Positions 28,393-38,600 of a stretch of DNA of 64,000 bases are shown in pieces; within the stretch, counting starts at the first letter, position 1, and every line of letters begins with the position of its first letter. Origin of the DNA: a virus; IMG/VR virus record IMGVR_UViG_3300035034_001216, positions 1 to 64,000 of that record; one strand, given 5' to 3'. The position numbers and the translations under genes were made by a program. Under the pieces are notes generated by a model. The model ran no database searches, was not told where the DNA came from, and was given only the letters and a program-made list of their open reading frames with translations.

Positions 28393-31300
28393 ATGATTTG
28401 TAAATATAGATATAAAGGTCAAATGTATTCTGAAGACGAGATTAGAAATCTTCTCGGTAATGAGTTCTTTGAAAAGGAACAATTTAATATTAAAGAATAC
28501 GAAGGTGCAGGAGCAGGTATGACTACTTACTCTCCTATTAGACTTGTTACTCTTAATGAGATTTTTGGTAGTGATACAGAAAGCCTTATACGTGCTCAGG
28601 ACATTATTACTAAGCGTATGGGAGAAATAGTCTATATAGGTAACGTGGGTGAAAATAAGACCCGAGGTGTAAGAAATGAAGATGGCACATTAAAAGAAGA
28701 GCAGAGTTATATATTCAAATTAAATAAAAAAGTTCAAGAGGGAAGATCTTTATTAGGACCTATACCCAAAAGAAGTTTATATGTCCCCGAAACTTTAGAA
28801 AGAGCAAGTGAAACAATGTACCAAAACATTGTAAGATATTTGAGACTTGTTGAAGATATGCAAAAGAAAAGGCCTTTGACTGAAAAGGAAGAAGCTAAAT
28901 TTTTACCATTGTATACATCACTTTCTAAGCTTGAAGACAAAAATAATTTTAAACACTTTTTGTCTACAATGTATCCAGAAGGTAGAAATACTATTAACAG
29001 TTCTAATTTAAATACTTTAGATCCATTAAGTGATCAAGATATACAAACTATATATGTTGACATTCAAGACAATATAAAGAAAGATCAAGAAAAAAGTCAG
29101 TCTAAACATATAAAGTTTCTTACAAATTTTATTGAGTACCAAACCCTTTCCCCTGAAGGTAAAGAAGTTATGAAGATTATTAGACAGCCTAAGTTTTCAT
29201 ATCTTGTTCTATTAGAAACTTTATCGGGTTCTTTTAATAGTAGGAATTTATTGTATGAACTAGATAGAACCTTTAAAAATTTAATGGGTATTTCTCCAGA
29301 TACTGATATATCAAATCTTACTGAAAAACAACAAAAGATAAAAGGTATATATATAAAGCTGACTGAGTTAATTACATATCAATTAGAAACAGGTCTTGAA
29401 ATACAAGAAGATAATATCCTAAACTCAATAAAGTTTGAAGGAGAAGACAATTTAATATTTGATAATACTTTTAAATTAAATCTTCATAAAACTTTTAATA
29501 GTAAAATAAACAAAGACTCTAATAAAATAATAACAAGAACTAGAATTAAAGGTGGTAAGAAAGGAGTAGAAACTACCTATGATTTTTTAGAAAGAATGGT
29601 TAAAGTTATAAATAGTCAAATTTTAGCAAACCCTAATCTTTCAGAAAAAGATTTAGTAGGTATAAAAGATTTAGCTAAAGCATGGACTTATCACTATAAT
29701 AAACTAACCCTTCAAGATTTATTTTCATTACTATCTTCTCAAAGAAATTCTCATCCTGAAATTACAGGTATAAGCGGTAAATATGGAAGTATAGTATTCA
29801 CGACAAGACCTATTACTAAGGGATCTCATGCTTATGATTTGCGTACTATATTTAGTGACAAGCTTATAAGAATGTTTAATACCAAGTCAGCAGTTGATGA
29901 ATTTAAAAAGAAACCTTATTACAAAGAAATATTAAAACTTTCTGATCCTAAAAAGAAAAGTTTAGATGATAAAACAAAAGCTATTAATTTATTTACACGT
30001 AATTTATTAGGAAAAAATAATATCAAGATTACAAATAATGATGATCTACGTATTATATCAAGGCAAATTAATTATTTTTTTACAGAGCTTGATAAAATAA
30101 CTATTACTCAAGAAGACTTAGATCACCTTTCTGCTAGAATATTAGCTGGGGATCAAACTGTGGAAGATGAGATTGAAAACACTCCTTTAGCAGATGCTAT
30201 AATAGAAGGCTCAGCTAACACAATTGTTAGTAAATTAGCTGAGTATTATGATGAAGTAGGTACTAGATCTCAAAAAGCTGTGGGGGTTTCTGCAGACGGA
30301 ACTCCGTTTTATGTATATCATTTATCATCTTATATAGAAAAATTACATGATTATGTTGCTGAAGCAGAAGGATTTAATCAAGTAAGACGAGTCAAAAATA
30401 AGATAAGTAATGCAGAGAGATTTGATATGCATCCCGAGTTGGTTAAAAAATACACGTCAAGAAATCCTATTGGTAAAAGAACATCTATTGGTAATATAAA
30501 ATTAGATAGAGGTACAAAAAATTATGGATTTCCTGTTATGTACAATCGTGAAAAAACTAATGATTGGTTTAAGCGTGAATTTTCTACAGGGTTTATAACA
30601 GCGGTTAAAAATTCTTCTAATGATGTTATTTATTATAATCACTATTACGCTCCTATTTCAAATAAACCTAATGCAAAAATGGTTGAGTTAGAGGTATTAA
30701 GTAGTGCTAATTTAAGAGCTAATATCAAAGATATAATTAGTATTATAGAAGATAGACCTGAAGATTTAAATGGACTAATAAAAAATTATAATAGCGAGGA
30801 TACATTACTATTTAGAGTTCTAAATGAAGTTGATCGTAGCAAGTCTAGAGATGATGTTGTTAGTCAAATATATGATAAGTTATTAGATATTGCAATTGAA
30901 GAAGCTCAAGAGTTTGTTGTAGATAATGAGCTATATATTTCAAAAGAAATTAGAGATGTAGAAGCAAAGCTTAGAGGTAATGGTAAAATTGGAGAAGAAC
31001 ATGATAATAGATTACTTAAAGCATTAAAAAGAGCAAAAATCATAAGTGAAAAAGATCAGACAATAAATAAAAGTCCTGATTTTTCTTATGGTAGTAAAAC
31101 ATTAAGTGATAATAATACTAGCATTAAAAACTATGATAATAAAGTTCAAGAGTTTATAGAAGTATATTCCTATTTTTTTGTAAATCATTATGTAAACTCA
31201 TTCCTATTAGGTGACTTATTTGTAGGGGACGCAGCCTTCTTTAAAGATGAAAACGATTACATAAAAAGATTATCTATACCTTTCTCTCCCGGAGTTAGTA

Positions 31301-34300
31301 TGTTTGTTCAATCTGAAATGGGAGCACTACCTTCCTTTAGAATGGCAGTACTTAGAGAATATGATACTAGTGGTCCTGAAATAATGAAAGAGTTATTTGA
31401 TAGACTTTTATCAGAGGCTACAACTGCTGACGAAAAAAATTATATAATTAAAATGTTTGATGATTTTGATAGAGCGGACGCACAGGGTTTTGCAATGCCA
31501 TCAAGATTAGATGATATACGAGAAGGAGCAGGTCAATCTTTCTCACAGGGTACTGCAATTAAGGGGGTTATTTACACTAAAAGAATTCAATCCTTAGATA
31601 GTATTAATGAAAACGGTAAAATACAAAGTGAAGAAAGACTAATTCCTACTGCTGTTAAATATTCTACATTTGTATTAACAGATGGGTTATTACAATTTAA
31701 GACAGTTATTGATGAAAAAACAAAAAAACCTATACGTAAATATAAATATCCCGCTGCTGCAAAATTAGCTGAATGGATGACTGCTAATAAAATAGATGAG
31801 GTAGTTTTTCAATCAGGAGTTAAAGTTGGTTCAGCTACTCCGGAGCATTTATATAGTTTAGAAGATATAGTAGCTCTTGATCGTAAACTGGATAAAGATG
31901 AATACTCTTCATTAAGTTCTGGAAATTATAATAAATCTAGTGCTGAGTACTATAAAGAAAGAATAGCAGCTATTGAATCAAAAGGTGATGATAATTATAC
32001 AGAACAAGATATAGAAGATCTTAAAGTGTTAAGAAAAAGTCAGAGAGTAAATAATGTTAAACTTTCTGTAATGGAAATTAACAACTCTGATTTTAGATTA
32101 CAGCAAAATCCTACTAGTAATAAAGAGTTTAACAAGGAAAGTGCTACTCCCTCACAGCTTGTTTATGTTATGAATATAGCAGCTTCTTCTTTAATGAAAG
32201 ATGAAGTAACAGGTATATATGATAAGTTTTCTCAAATCATGAAGGTTCAGGGTAAAGAGTTAATGGATCAATTAATAAATCCTGATAATGTTAGTGCTGA
32301 ATATTTCAAAAAAGTAATAGCTGATAAAATGAAAGGTCCCGGTAATGAAGGATTTGCTGAAGCTTTATCTGCGGGAGTTAATATTAATTTTCCTTCAATG
32401 ATGCAAAAATTAGGAATTCAATTTTCTTCTTTCATATCAAATGAAGTATTGGCAACTAAGTTTCCCGGAGGAAAATTTCAACTAGTATCTGATGTTATAT
32501 ACAATCATCCTGTAACAGGAAAACCATTGACTATTGTTAAGAATGAAGATGGTACGGCTGTGTATGCGGAGGTATTAGTTCCTAAAAGATTTGCTGATAG
32601 ATTACCTATAGATACAATGTTAGGAATAGACGGAGTTACTATACGTATACCTACATCAGGGCTTCACTCTACACTTCCATTTAAAGTAGTGGGTTATACT
32701 GATGAAGACTCTGATATCTTCGTAGGACCGCAACATATGACACCCGTTCAAGGTAGTGACTTTGATGCTGATGCTGTGTTTATAATTAGAGATATAACTT
32801 GGCAAGATTTTGAAAAAATATTCTTTCAAGAATTTAAATTAAGCAATGAATTAAAAAGTGATATAAGAAAGTATATTGCTAAAAATCATAATAAAAAAAC
32901 TGAAGACTTAAATGGTGATCCTAAAATTTCATCTACCGTTGTGGAAGAAAAAGACTTGGAAAACTTTTTATCTGAGTTTATTAATTCTGAAGAAATTGAT
33001 TTAAAAAAGTTTCAGAAGTTACAAAAAATGACTAACCTTAGACAAGGTATTATACGTCATATAAAGAAAATTCTTTCTGACCCTTCTGATCATAATGTAA
33101 AAGAAATGTTTTCCCCTATATATATGGGCCTTATTAATTCAAAAGAAGGTAACAGTGTGTACAACTGGTTAGCGAAAATGAGAGAAGTTAATTTTGATGA
33201 TCTATTAAAAAATCTAGATATATCCAGACCTCAATATAAAAACGCTTATTATCACAGGAATTTTGATGGTAATGCATTAACAGGTATTTTTGCTAACTTG
33301 TTTAAAGCATTGTCTTATATGGAAAAGGCAGGTATTAATGGTGAAAGACCTATGCTTAAGGAAAAGTTTTCTAAACAAAAGGATGAAAATGGTAAGTCTA
33401 TCAAAGTTAAAAACACAACATCTGATATTATAATTGGAGATGTCACTTACAATCAAATGCAAGAGAACACTACATTTCTTGACAATAATGTTAGTGTAAG
33501 AATGATAATGGATATCTTTATCAACTTGGCTATTGATAACGTAAAAGAGCAAGGTCTTCCTACTATTAATGCTTCCACTCAAACGGCAGCTCCTTATGTA
33601 TTAGGGCTATCACTAGGTATACCGTTAGAACAAATGGTAGGTCTTATGACTTCTCCTATGGCTATGAAAATAAGTTACTTTAAAAAGAGATCTGCTCCTT
33701 CTATGGTTAGAAATGTTATTCAGGAGCTTTATGATCAAGAAGACTTAATGGACAAAGCATCTGAAATTGAAATCACTAAAGAACTATTAGAGAAGCAAAC
33801 TCTTTATGACGGTAAACAATTGAAGAATTTAACAAAAGAAGAGCTTATAGAGCAATACGCACTTCTTAATTTCTTTGAAAAATTAAATACTCCTTCTGAG
33901 GAGTTGAATGATATATCTATGAACTTGAGTGTTATACAAAATATGCAAGTTAACTTCAAAGATATTGAAAAACTAGTTAACTACTTTAAAACTAAGCTTA
34001 AACTGTCTAAAGAAACGCTTGATAAACAAGGAGACCAAAATGAAATTAACTTTCTGGGTAGTTTAAATTCCGAAGAAGTAGAATATAATTCAAATAACTT
34101 TTCTATGCCTGAGTTATTTAAATCTGCTCCTCATATTTATCAATCAATTATTCATCAAAGAGCAATGCATGAGTATATTTCAAAATCATTACACATATAT
34201 ACACAGCAAGATCATTTTAAAACGTTTTTGAAAAAGTTACAAGTTAACATTAGTGAGGGATTTAATCAAGAAGATAGAGAAGATTTTTTAAGAAAAGAAG

Positions 34301-35640
34301 TTTTACACTTTTTTGCATCTTCTTTACCCAAAGTAAAAGAAATAAGAGAGCATCCTAGGAATGCGACACATCCATCCTATAGTTTTATTACAATGTCTAA
34401 TATAGATACATGGCAATACGAATTTGCAGAACAAGTAAAAGTATTAAAAGATAAGTTTCCAACTAATACATTTTTAGCAGGGTTGCAAATAGTTTACAAT
34501 AAAGGCGCAGGAAGAGCATTCATATCTTTAAGTAGTGGTAGAGCTTTAGATCCTATTTACATGTATGAAATGCAAAATGATTTTAAACAGCTTCCTAAAA
34601 GTGTACAAGAAGAATTTGTTAAGTATGTGATAATGTTTTACGGGGGTAAGTTTGGTTCAGCAAATTTTGTTATGACCATTCCCGGAGAAAGATATGTTGA
34701 CTATTCTAATGATATAGCAGATCTATTAAAAGAAGTAATTGATAAAAATGTATCTGAAAAATTTGATGTTGTAAAAGACCTTCTTGAAATACAAGTGATG
34801 ATCAACTCTCATGCTAAACTGTTTACATTTAATAAAAAATCAGTTGTAAGAGTTGAAAATGCTTCTTTTGAATTAGATAATAAGGATAAAGACCCTATAT
34901 ATTTTGATATGTATCATTCAAAAAGTATTGAAGCTGAAGGATTTCAATCTGATGAAAACAATAAAGACGAAGACCAAGACGATACAGAAGACGATATTAA
35001 TGAAACACAAGTAGAGTTAGAGGATGATAGACTTAAAAGCGCTAAGAAAAAATATATATCATTTGCTTTTAGAAAGAAAGGAAAAAACGCTTCTTATTTT
35101 TATTCAGTTTATAGAAGAATTGATTTACCAACTGAGTTAATGCCAAAAGATTGGAAAGATAAAGATATATATAAATATATAGGTACTTTAAGAAACAGTA
35201 AGAGTTATACATTTGATTCGGAAACACTTGATGGGCAAACTATTGATTCTCGATCATACAAAATAGAAGAAAGATTTAATCCTTTTTTACCAAGCAGAGG
35301 TATAGATAAAAAAAGTTTTGATGAAGGAAAATATACTCAATCAGTAGTTACTAGTGATATGAAGGAAGGTATGAACATTATAATGTATCCTTCTCAAGAT
35401 TTTTCTAGACAAAATGCTAAGCTGTTTAAAGTAGATTCTGTAATTACAACTACTGAAGATGATGTGATTGTTAAAAAAATTACGTATATTGAAGTAGATA
35501 GTCAAGTACCTTTTGTAAAAGAAGTAGATACTAATTACGGAACTTACTCAGGTGTTGAATCTAAATTAAGTAAAGAAGAGCAGGCTATGTATTTAAAGTA
35601 CCTGACCGAACTAAAGAATACTGAAAACATTTGTGATTAG
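28393..35640 (+). CDS. Virion RNA polymerase (crAss-type, DxDxD motif)
   Basis: The 2,415-residue protein contains GSDFDADAVF at about residues 1452-1461, the metal-binding DxDxD signature of double-psi beta-barrel RNA polymerases. Single-chain polymerases of this kind are packaged in crAss-like virions and ejected to transcribe early genes; Cellulophaga phage phi14:2 gp66 is the characterised example and is of comparable size. The sequence around it (VGPQHMTPVQGSDFDADA) fits the second barrel. Large helical regions surround it, and an acidic patch (about 2195-2215) precedes a basic C-terminal domain. The first 20 residues (MICKYRYKGQMYSEDE) match the start of the next giant protein. Assignment rests on the motif, size and place. 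Confidence 0.85.
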   Translation: MICKYRYKGQMYSEDEIRNLLGNEFFEKEQFNIKEYEGAGAGMTTYSPIRLVTLNEIFGSDTESLIRAQDIITKRMGEIVYIGNVGENKTRGVRNEDGTLKEEQSYIFKLNKKVQEGRSLLGPIPKRSLYVPETLERASETMYQNIVRYLRLVEDMQKKRPLTEKEEAKFLPLYTSLSKLEDKNNFKHFLSTMYPEGRNTINSSNLNTLDPLSDQDIQTIYVDIQDNIKKDQEKSQSKHIKFLTNFIEYQTLSPEGKEVMKIIRQPKFSYLVLLETLSGSFNSRNLLYELDRTFKNLMGISPDTDISNLTEKQQKIKGIYIKLTELITYQLETGLEIQEDNILNSIKFEGEDNLIFDNTFKLNLHKTFNSKINKDSNKIITRTRIKGGKKGVETTYDFLERMVKVINSQILANPNLSEKDLVGIKDLAKAWTYHYNKLTLQDLFSLLSSQRNSHPEITGISGKYGSIVFTTRPITKGSHAYDLRTIFSDKLIRMFNTKSAVDEFKKKPYYKEILKLSDPKKKSLDDKTKAINLFTRNLLGKNNIKITNNDDLRIISRQINYFFTELDKITITQEDLDHLSARILAGDQTVEDEIENTPLADAIIEGSANTIVSKLAEYYDEVGTRSQKAVGVSADGTPFYVYHLSSYIEKLHDYVAEAEGFNQVRRVKNKISNAERFDMHPELVKKYTSRNPIGKRTSIGNIKLDRGTKNYGFPVMYNREKTNDWFKREFSTGFITAVKNSSNDVIYYNHYYAPISNKPNAKMVELEVLSSANLRANIKDIISIIEDRPEDLNGLIKNYNSEDTLLFRVLNEVDRSKSRDDVVSQIYDKLLDIAIEEAQEFVVDNELYISKEIRDVEAKLRGNGKIGEEHDNRLLKALKRAKIISEKDQTINKSPDFSYGSKTLSDNNTSIKNYDNKVQEFIEVYSYFFVNHYVNSFLLGDLFVGDAAFFKDENDYIKRLSIPFSPGVSMFVQSEMGALPSFRMAVLREYDTSGPEIMKELFDRLLSEATTADEKNYIIKMFDDFDRADAQGFAMPSRLDDIREGAGQSFSQGTAIKGVIYTKRIQSLDSINENGKIQSEERLIPTAVKYSTFVLTDGLLQFKTVIDEKTKKPIRKYKYPAAAKLAEWMTANKIDEVVFQSGVKVGSATPEHLYSLEDIVALDRKLDKDEYSSLSSGNYNKSSAEYYKERIAAIESKGDDNYTEQDIEDLKVLRKSQRVNNVKLSVMEINNSDFRLQQNPTSNKEFNKESATPSQLVYVMNIAASSLMKDEVTGIYDKFSQIMKVQGKELMDQLINPDNVSAEYFKKVIADKMKGPGNEGFAEALSAGVNINFPSMMQKLGIQFSSFISNEVLATKFPGGKFQLVSDVIYNHPVTGKPLTIVKNEDGTAVYAEVLVPKRFADRLPIDTMLGIDGVTIRIPTSGLHSTLPFKVVGYTDEDSDIFVGPQHMTPVQGSDFDADAVFIIRDITWQDFEKIFFQEFKLSNELKSDIRKYIAKNHNKKTEDLNGDPKISSTVVEEKDLENFLSEFINSEEIDLKKFQKLQKMTNLRQGIIRHIKKILSDPSDHNVKEMFSPIYMGLINSKEGNSVYNWLAKMREVNFDDLLKNLDISRPQYKNAYYHRNFDGNALTGIFANLFKALSYMEKAGINGERPMLKEKFSKQKDENGKSIKVKNTTSDIIIGDVTYNQMQENTTFLDNNVSVRMIMDIFINLAIDNVKEQGLPTINASTQTAAPYVLGLSLGIPLEQMVGLMTSPMAMKISYFKKRSAPSMVRNVIQELYDQEDLMDKASEIEITKELLEKQTLYDGKQLKNLTKEELIEQYALLNFFEKLNTPSEELNDISMNLSVIQNMQVNFKDIEKLVNYFKTKLKLSKETLDKQGDQNEINFLGSLNSEEVEYNSNNFSMPELFKSAPHIYQSIIHQRAMHEYISKSLHIYTQQDHFKTFLKKLQVNISEGFNQEDREDFLRKEVLHFFASSLPKVKEIREHPRNATHPSYSFITMSNIDTWQYEFAEQVKVLKDKFPTNTFLAGLQIVYNKGAGRAFISLSSGRALDPIYMYEMQNDFKQLPKSVQEEFVKYVIMFYGGKFGSANFVMTIPGERYVDYSNDIADLLKEVIDKNVSEKFDVVKDLLEIQVMINSHAKLFTFNKKSVVRVENASFELDNKDKDPIYFDMYHSKSIEAEGFQSDENNKDEDQDDTEDDINETQVELEDDRLKSAKKKYISFAFRKKGKNASYFYSVYRRIDLPTELMPKDWKDKDIYKYIGTLRNSKSYTFDSETLDGQTIDSRSYKIEERFNPFLPSRGIDKKSFDEGKYTQSVVTSDMKEGMNIIMYPSQDFSRQNAKLFKVDSVITTTEDDVIVKKITYIEVDSQVPFVKEVDTNYGTYSGVESKLSKEEQAMYLKYLTELKNTENICD

Positions 35641-35646
35641 AAAATT

Positions 35647-38600
35647 ATGGCATGTAAAGTAATATATAGAGGACAGGAATATAATGAAGACGTATTTCTA
35701 TCAAGAGTTGAAAATAACTTAATACCAGAAATTGAGTTTATTAATGCTATGGCTAACAAAACAGTTGGTTACGTTTTTAACAAACACAGTGATGTTTTTT
35801 ATAAAGACGTTTCTGATTTAGATCTAAATAAAAAGTCTTTTGAATCCAAAGTTTTACCCAAATTATCAGAAGCTTCTGGAACAATATATGATATTATTAA
35901 ACATAAAATCCCCGAAGATTTAAAGATACTGAGTGTTGATGAAATAGGGTACAATAAAAGCAGAAGAGTTCTTGGCAATTATAACTATAATGAAAGAGAA
36001 ATAAAAATATTTGATCATGACGGTTATGAAGACAGTAAAGAACAAACTCTTATCCATGAGCTATTTCACAGTGCATTTGACGCTTTTATAGAAGCAGATG
36101 CTAGTCAGCTAACTTCAGAACAAAATAGTGCTATAACAGAGCTTAAAGGGCTTTTTGAAGAATACCACGTTAATATTCCTGAAGGTGCAATTAATTTCAA
36201 AGAGGAATCTGATAATGTAAAAACTCAATTAAAAGAATTTATCAACGAGGCAATTACAAATCCTAAATTTTTAGAACAGTTAAACAAGATAAATATTAAT
36301 AAATCTAGCAATGAAAATAACCTTAATAAATGGGTACAAGCGTTTATAGATATTATTAATAAGTTATTTGGATTAACTGAGGGAAGCATGGCTTCAAGTC
36401 TTATGAGTAATGTTATTTTTTTAATGAATACTCCTAAGCCTGAGGTCTCTTATAAAGTTGCTATTGCAAACAGAGAGGCTCCTGATATATCAAAAGTTGA
36501 TGAAGACGTTTTCGAAAATCAAAAAAAGTGGCAATCCATTATTGAAAAACATATGGATGATTTTAAAGAATTAAGCCACTTTGTAGATGATAAAGGAGAA
36601 GAACAAAATTATTATATGTGGCTTGGTCGTCGTTATGACGGTCTTACTTCTGTTATTAAAAATGACATTAGAGGTTTTCAAGAAGAGTTTGATTGGATAC
36701 AAAATTTAGCTGATTATGAATGGGATCAAGCGGGGTATAGTCCTAGCGTGATGCTCAACATAGTTGGTATGAAAGATAAAGTTGATAAAGCTGAGTTTAT
36801 AAAAAGAAAAAGATATGAGTTAGAAACTAATATGGCTAAAGGTAGATTAATTCACTACCAATTTCAGATACATATTGGTAATGGAAATAGACAGGCTATT
36901 GAAAAAAAGATGGAAGACATTCGAGATGAATACAGTCTTAGAATGGAAAGCACATCATGGGTAGAAGGATTATATGAATTTTATAAAAATAATATGTCCT
37001 ATACTAATAGGACTAAAGATTATTCAGAAGTACCATTAGCTAGTGATGAATTAGGAATAGCTACTACAATTGACCATATGATTCTTTATGATGATGGTCA
37101 AGTAGGTATAAATGATTGGAAATCTGGTAAGTCATTTGAGAATAAGGTCACCACTAATATGATGAAGTATGGTGATGTGCCGGGGATTGATATTGAAAAT
37201 ACTCCTATAAATGCTGCTAAACTCCAAGTAATGCTGGGAGCAGTTCTTTGGAAAATGAAACATCCAGAAGCACAATTTAAAAAACTAACAGTTCAATGGG
37301 TTAATAGATCAAATGAAACTAAGAGATATAGACCTACATCTGATGTAGATGTTGAAAGTTATTTGAAATTGGTAGAAGAATGGATGTTAGACAATCATCC
37401 TGAAGTTCATAAAAAATATCAAAACACTGGTCTTTTTACTAAATCATCTTATACTGGTTATCATAATTACACAACTACTGAGATGTTAAGAAGGGGTGTT
37501 GAGCCTAGTAAATATGAACAATTATTAGAAACTGACATTCTTAAAATAGCTCAATCAAAAGGATTTAGTGCTAGAAAAATAGCAGATCAGCAAGGTAGAG
37601 TTGGTTTGTCTGAAAGAGAGGAGTTAGCAGCAACAGCTAGAACATTACTAGAACTATCTGCAGGTGATGACCAATTTGATTCAAGAGGTGATAATCAGAT
37701 AGCCAGAGACTTACACCCTATAAAAAGGTGGATAGCTTCTTATGAAGATATAGATAACCCTTATTTGAACGAATTTAAAAAAATACTTGATAGAAAATCT
37801 AACTTAGCTAGAAGAGAAATAAATAAAAAACGTTTAGAATTTGAATCCCTGATGCTTCCTATTTATAAAACATGGATAGCTGCTCAAGGTAAAACGTTTT
37901 CACAAGCAGCATTTAAAGGTAGATTAACATCAGTTAGTCCTTGGAATGAAAAAGGAACAGGTTTATTTCAGTTTGCATGGATTAATGAAGAAATAGAGAA
38001 AGGATATAACAAAGATGTTCTTGTACATCCTGAAAAACATCCTGAAACTTGGAAAACTCTAAGTAATGACCAGCAAAAACTTTTAAATTTCTTTCATGAT
38101 ACTTTACATAGTTATTGGGATCCAAAAAATCCTGAGTCATTAATGAATAAAGTTGTTGGTACAGATGCTAGAAATAGACCTATAACTAATTATGATAAAG
38201 TAAAAGGTAAGTTTGCTAACTTTGGTAATAAAATATATGAATACGAAAAGGGAATGACTCCTCGTTATCATATGGGAAGTAAAGAAGTTATAGATAGATT
38301 TAAGTTTGGCGGTAAAACTATGCAATATATCTTCAATAAATACTTTACATTTAGGCTGGAAAATAACTGGGAGGAGTGGCAAAATGAAGAAGAAATAATC
38401 CCTGTAAAAGGTATTGAAAACGATCATAATACTCAAGATGATATGTATACACGTAATGTGGAAATCATGTTTGACCGTATGGTTCGTAATATGGAACTCA
38501 AAGACAAGCTGGATTATGTATATGCATTAGGACAAGGTATACGTACTTACTTACGTTTAAAAGATGATGGTCAAGGAGCTAATATGTATAAAAATACTAT

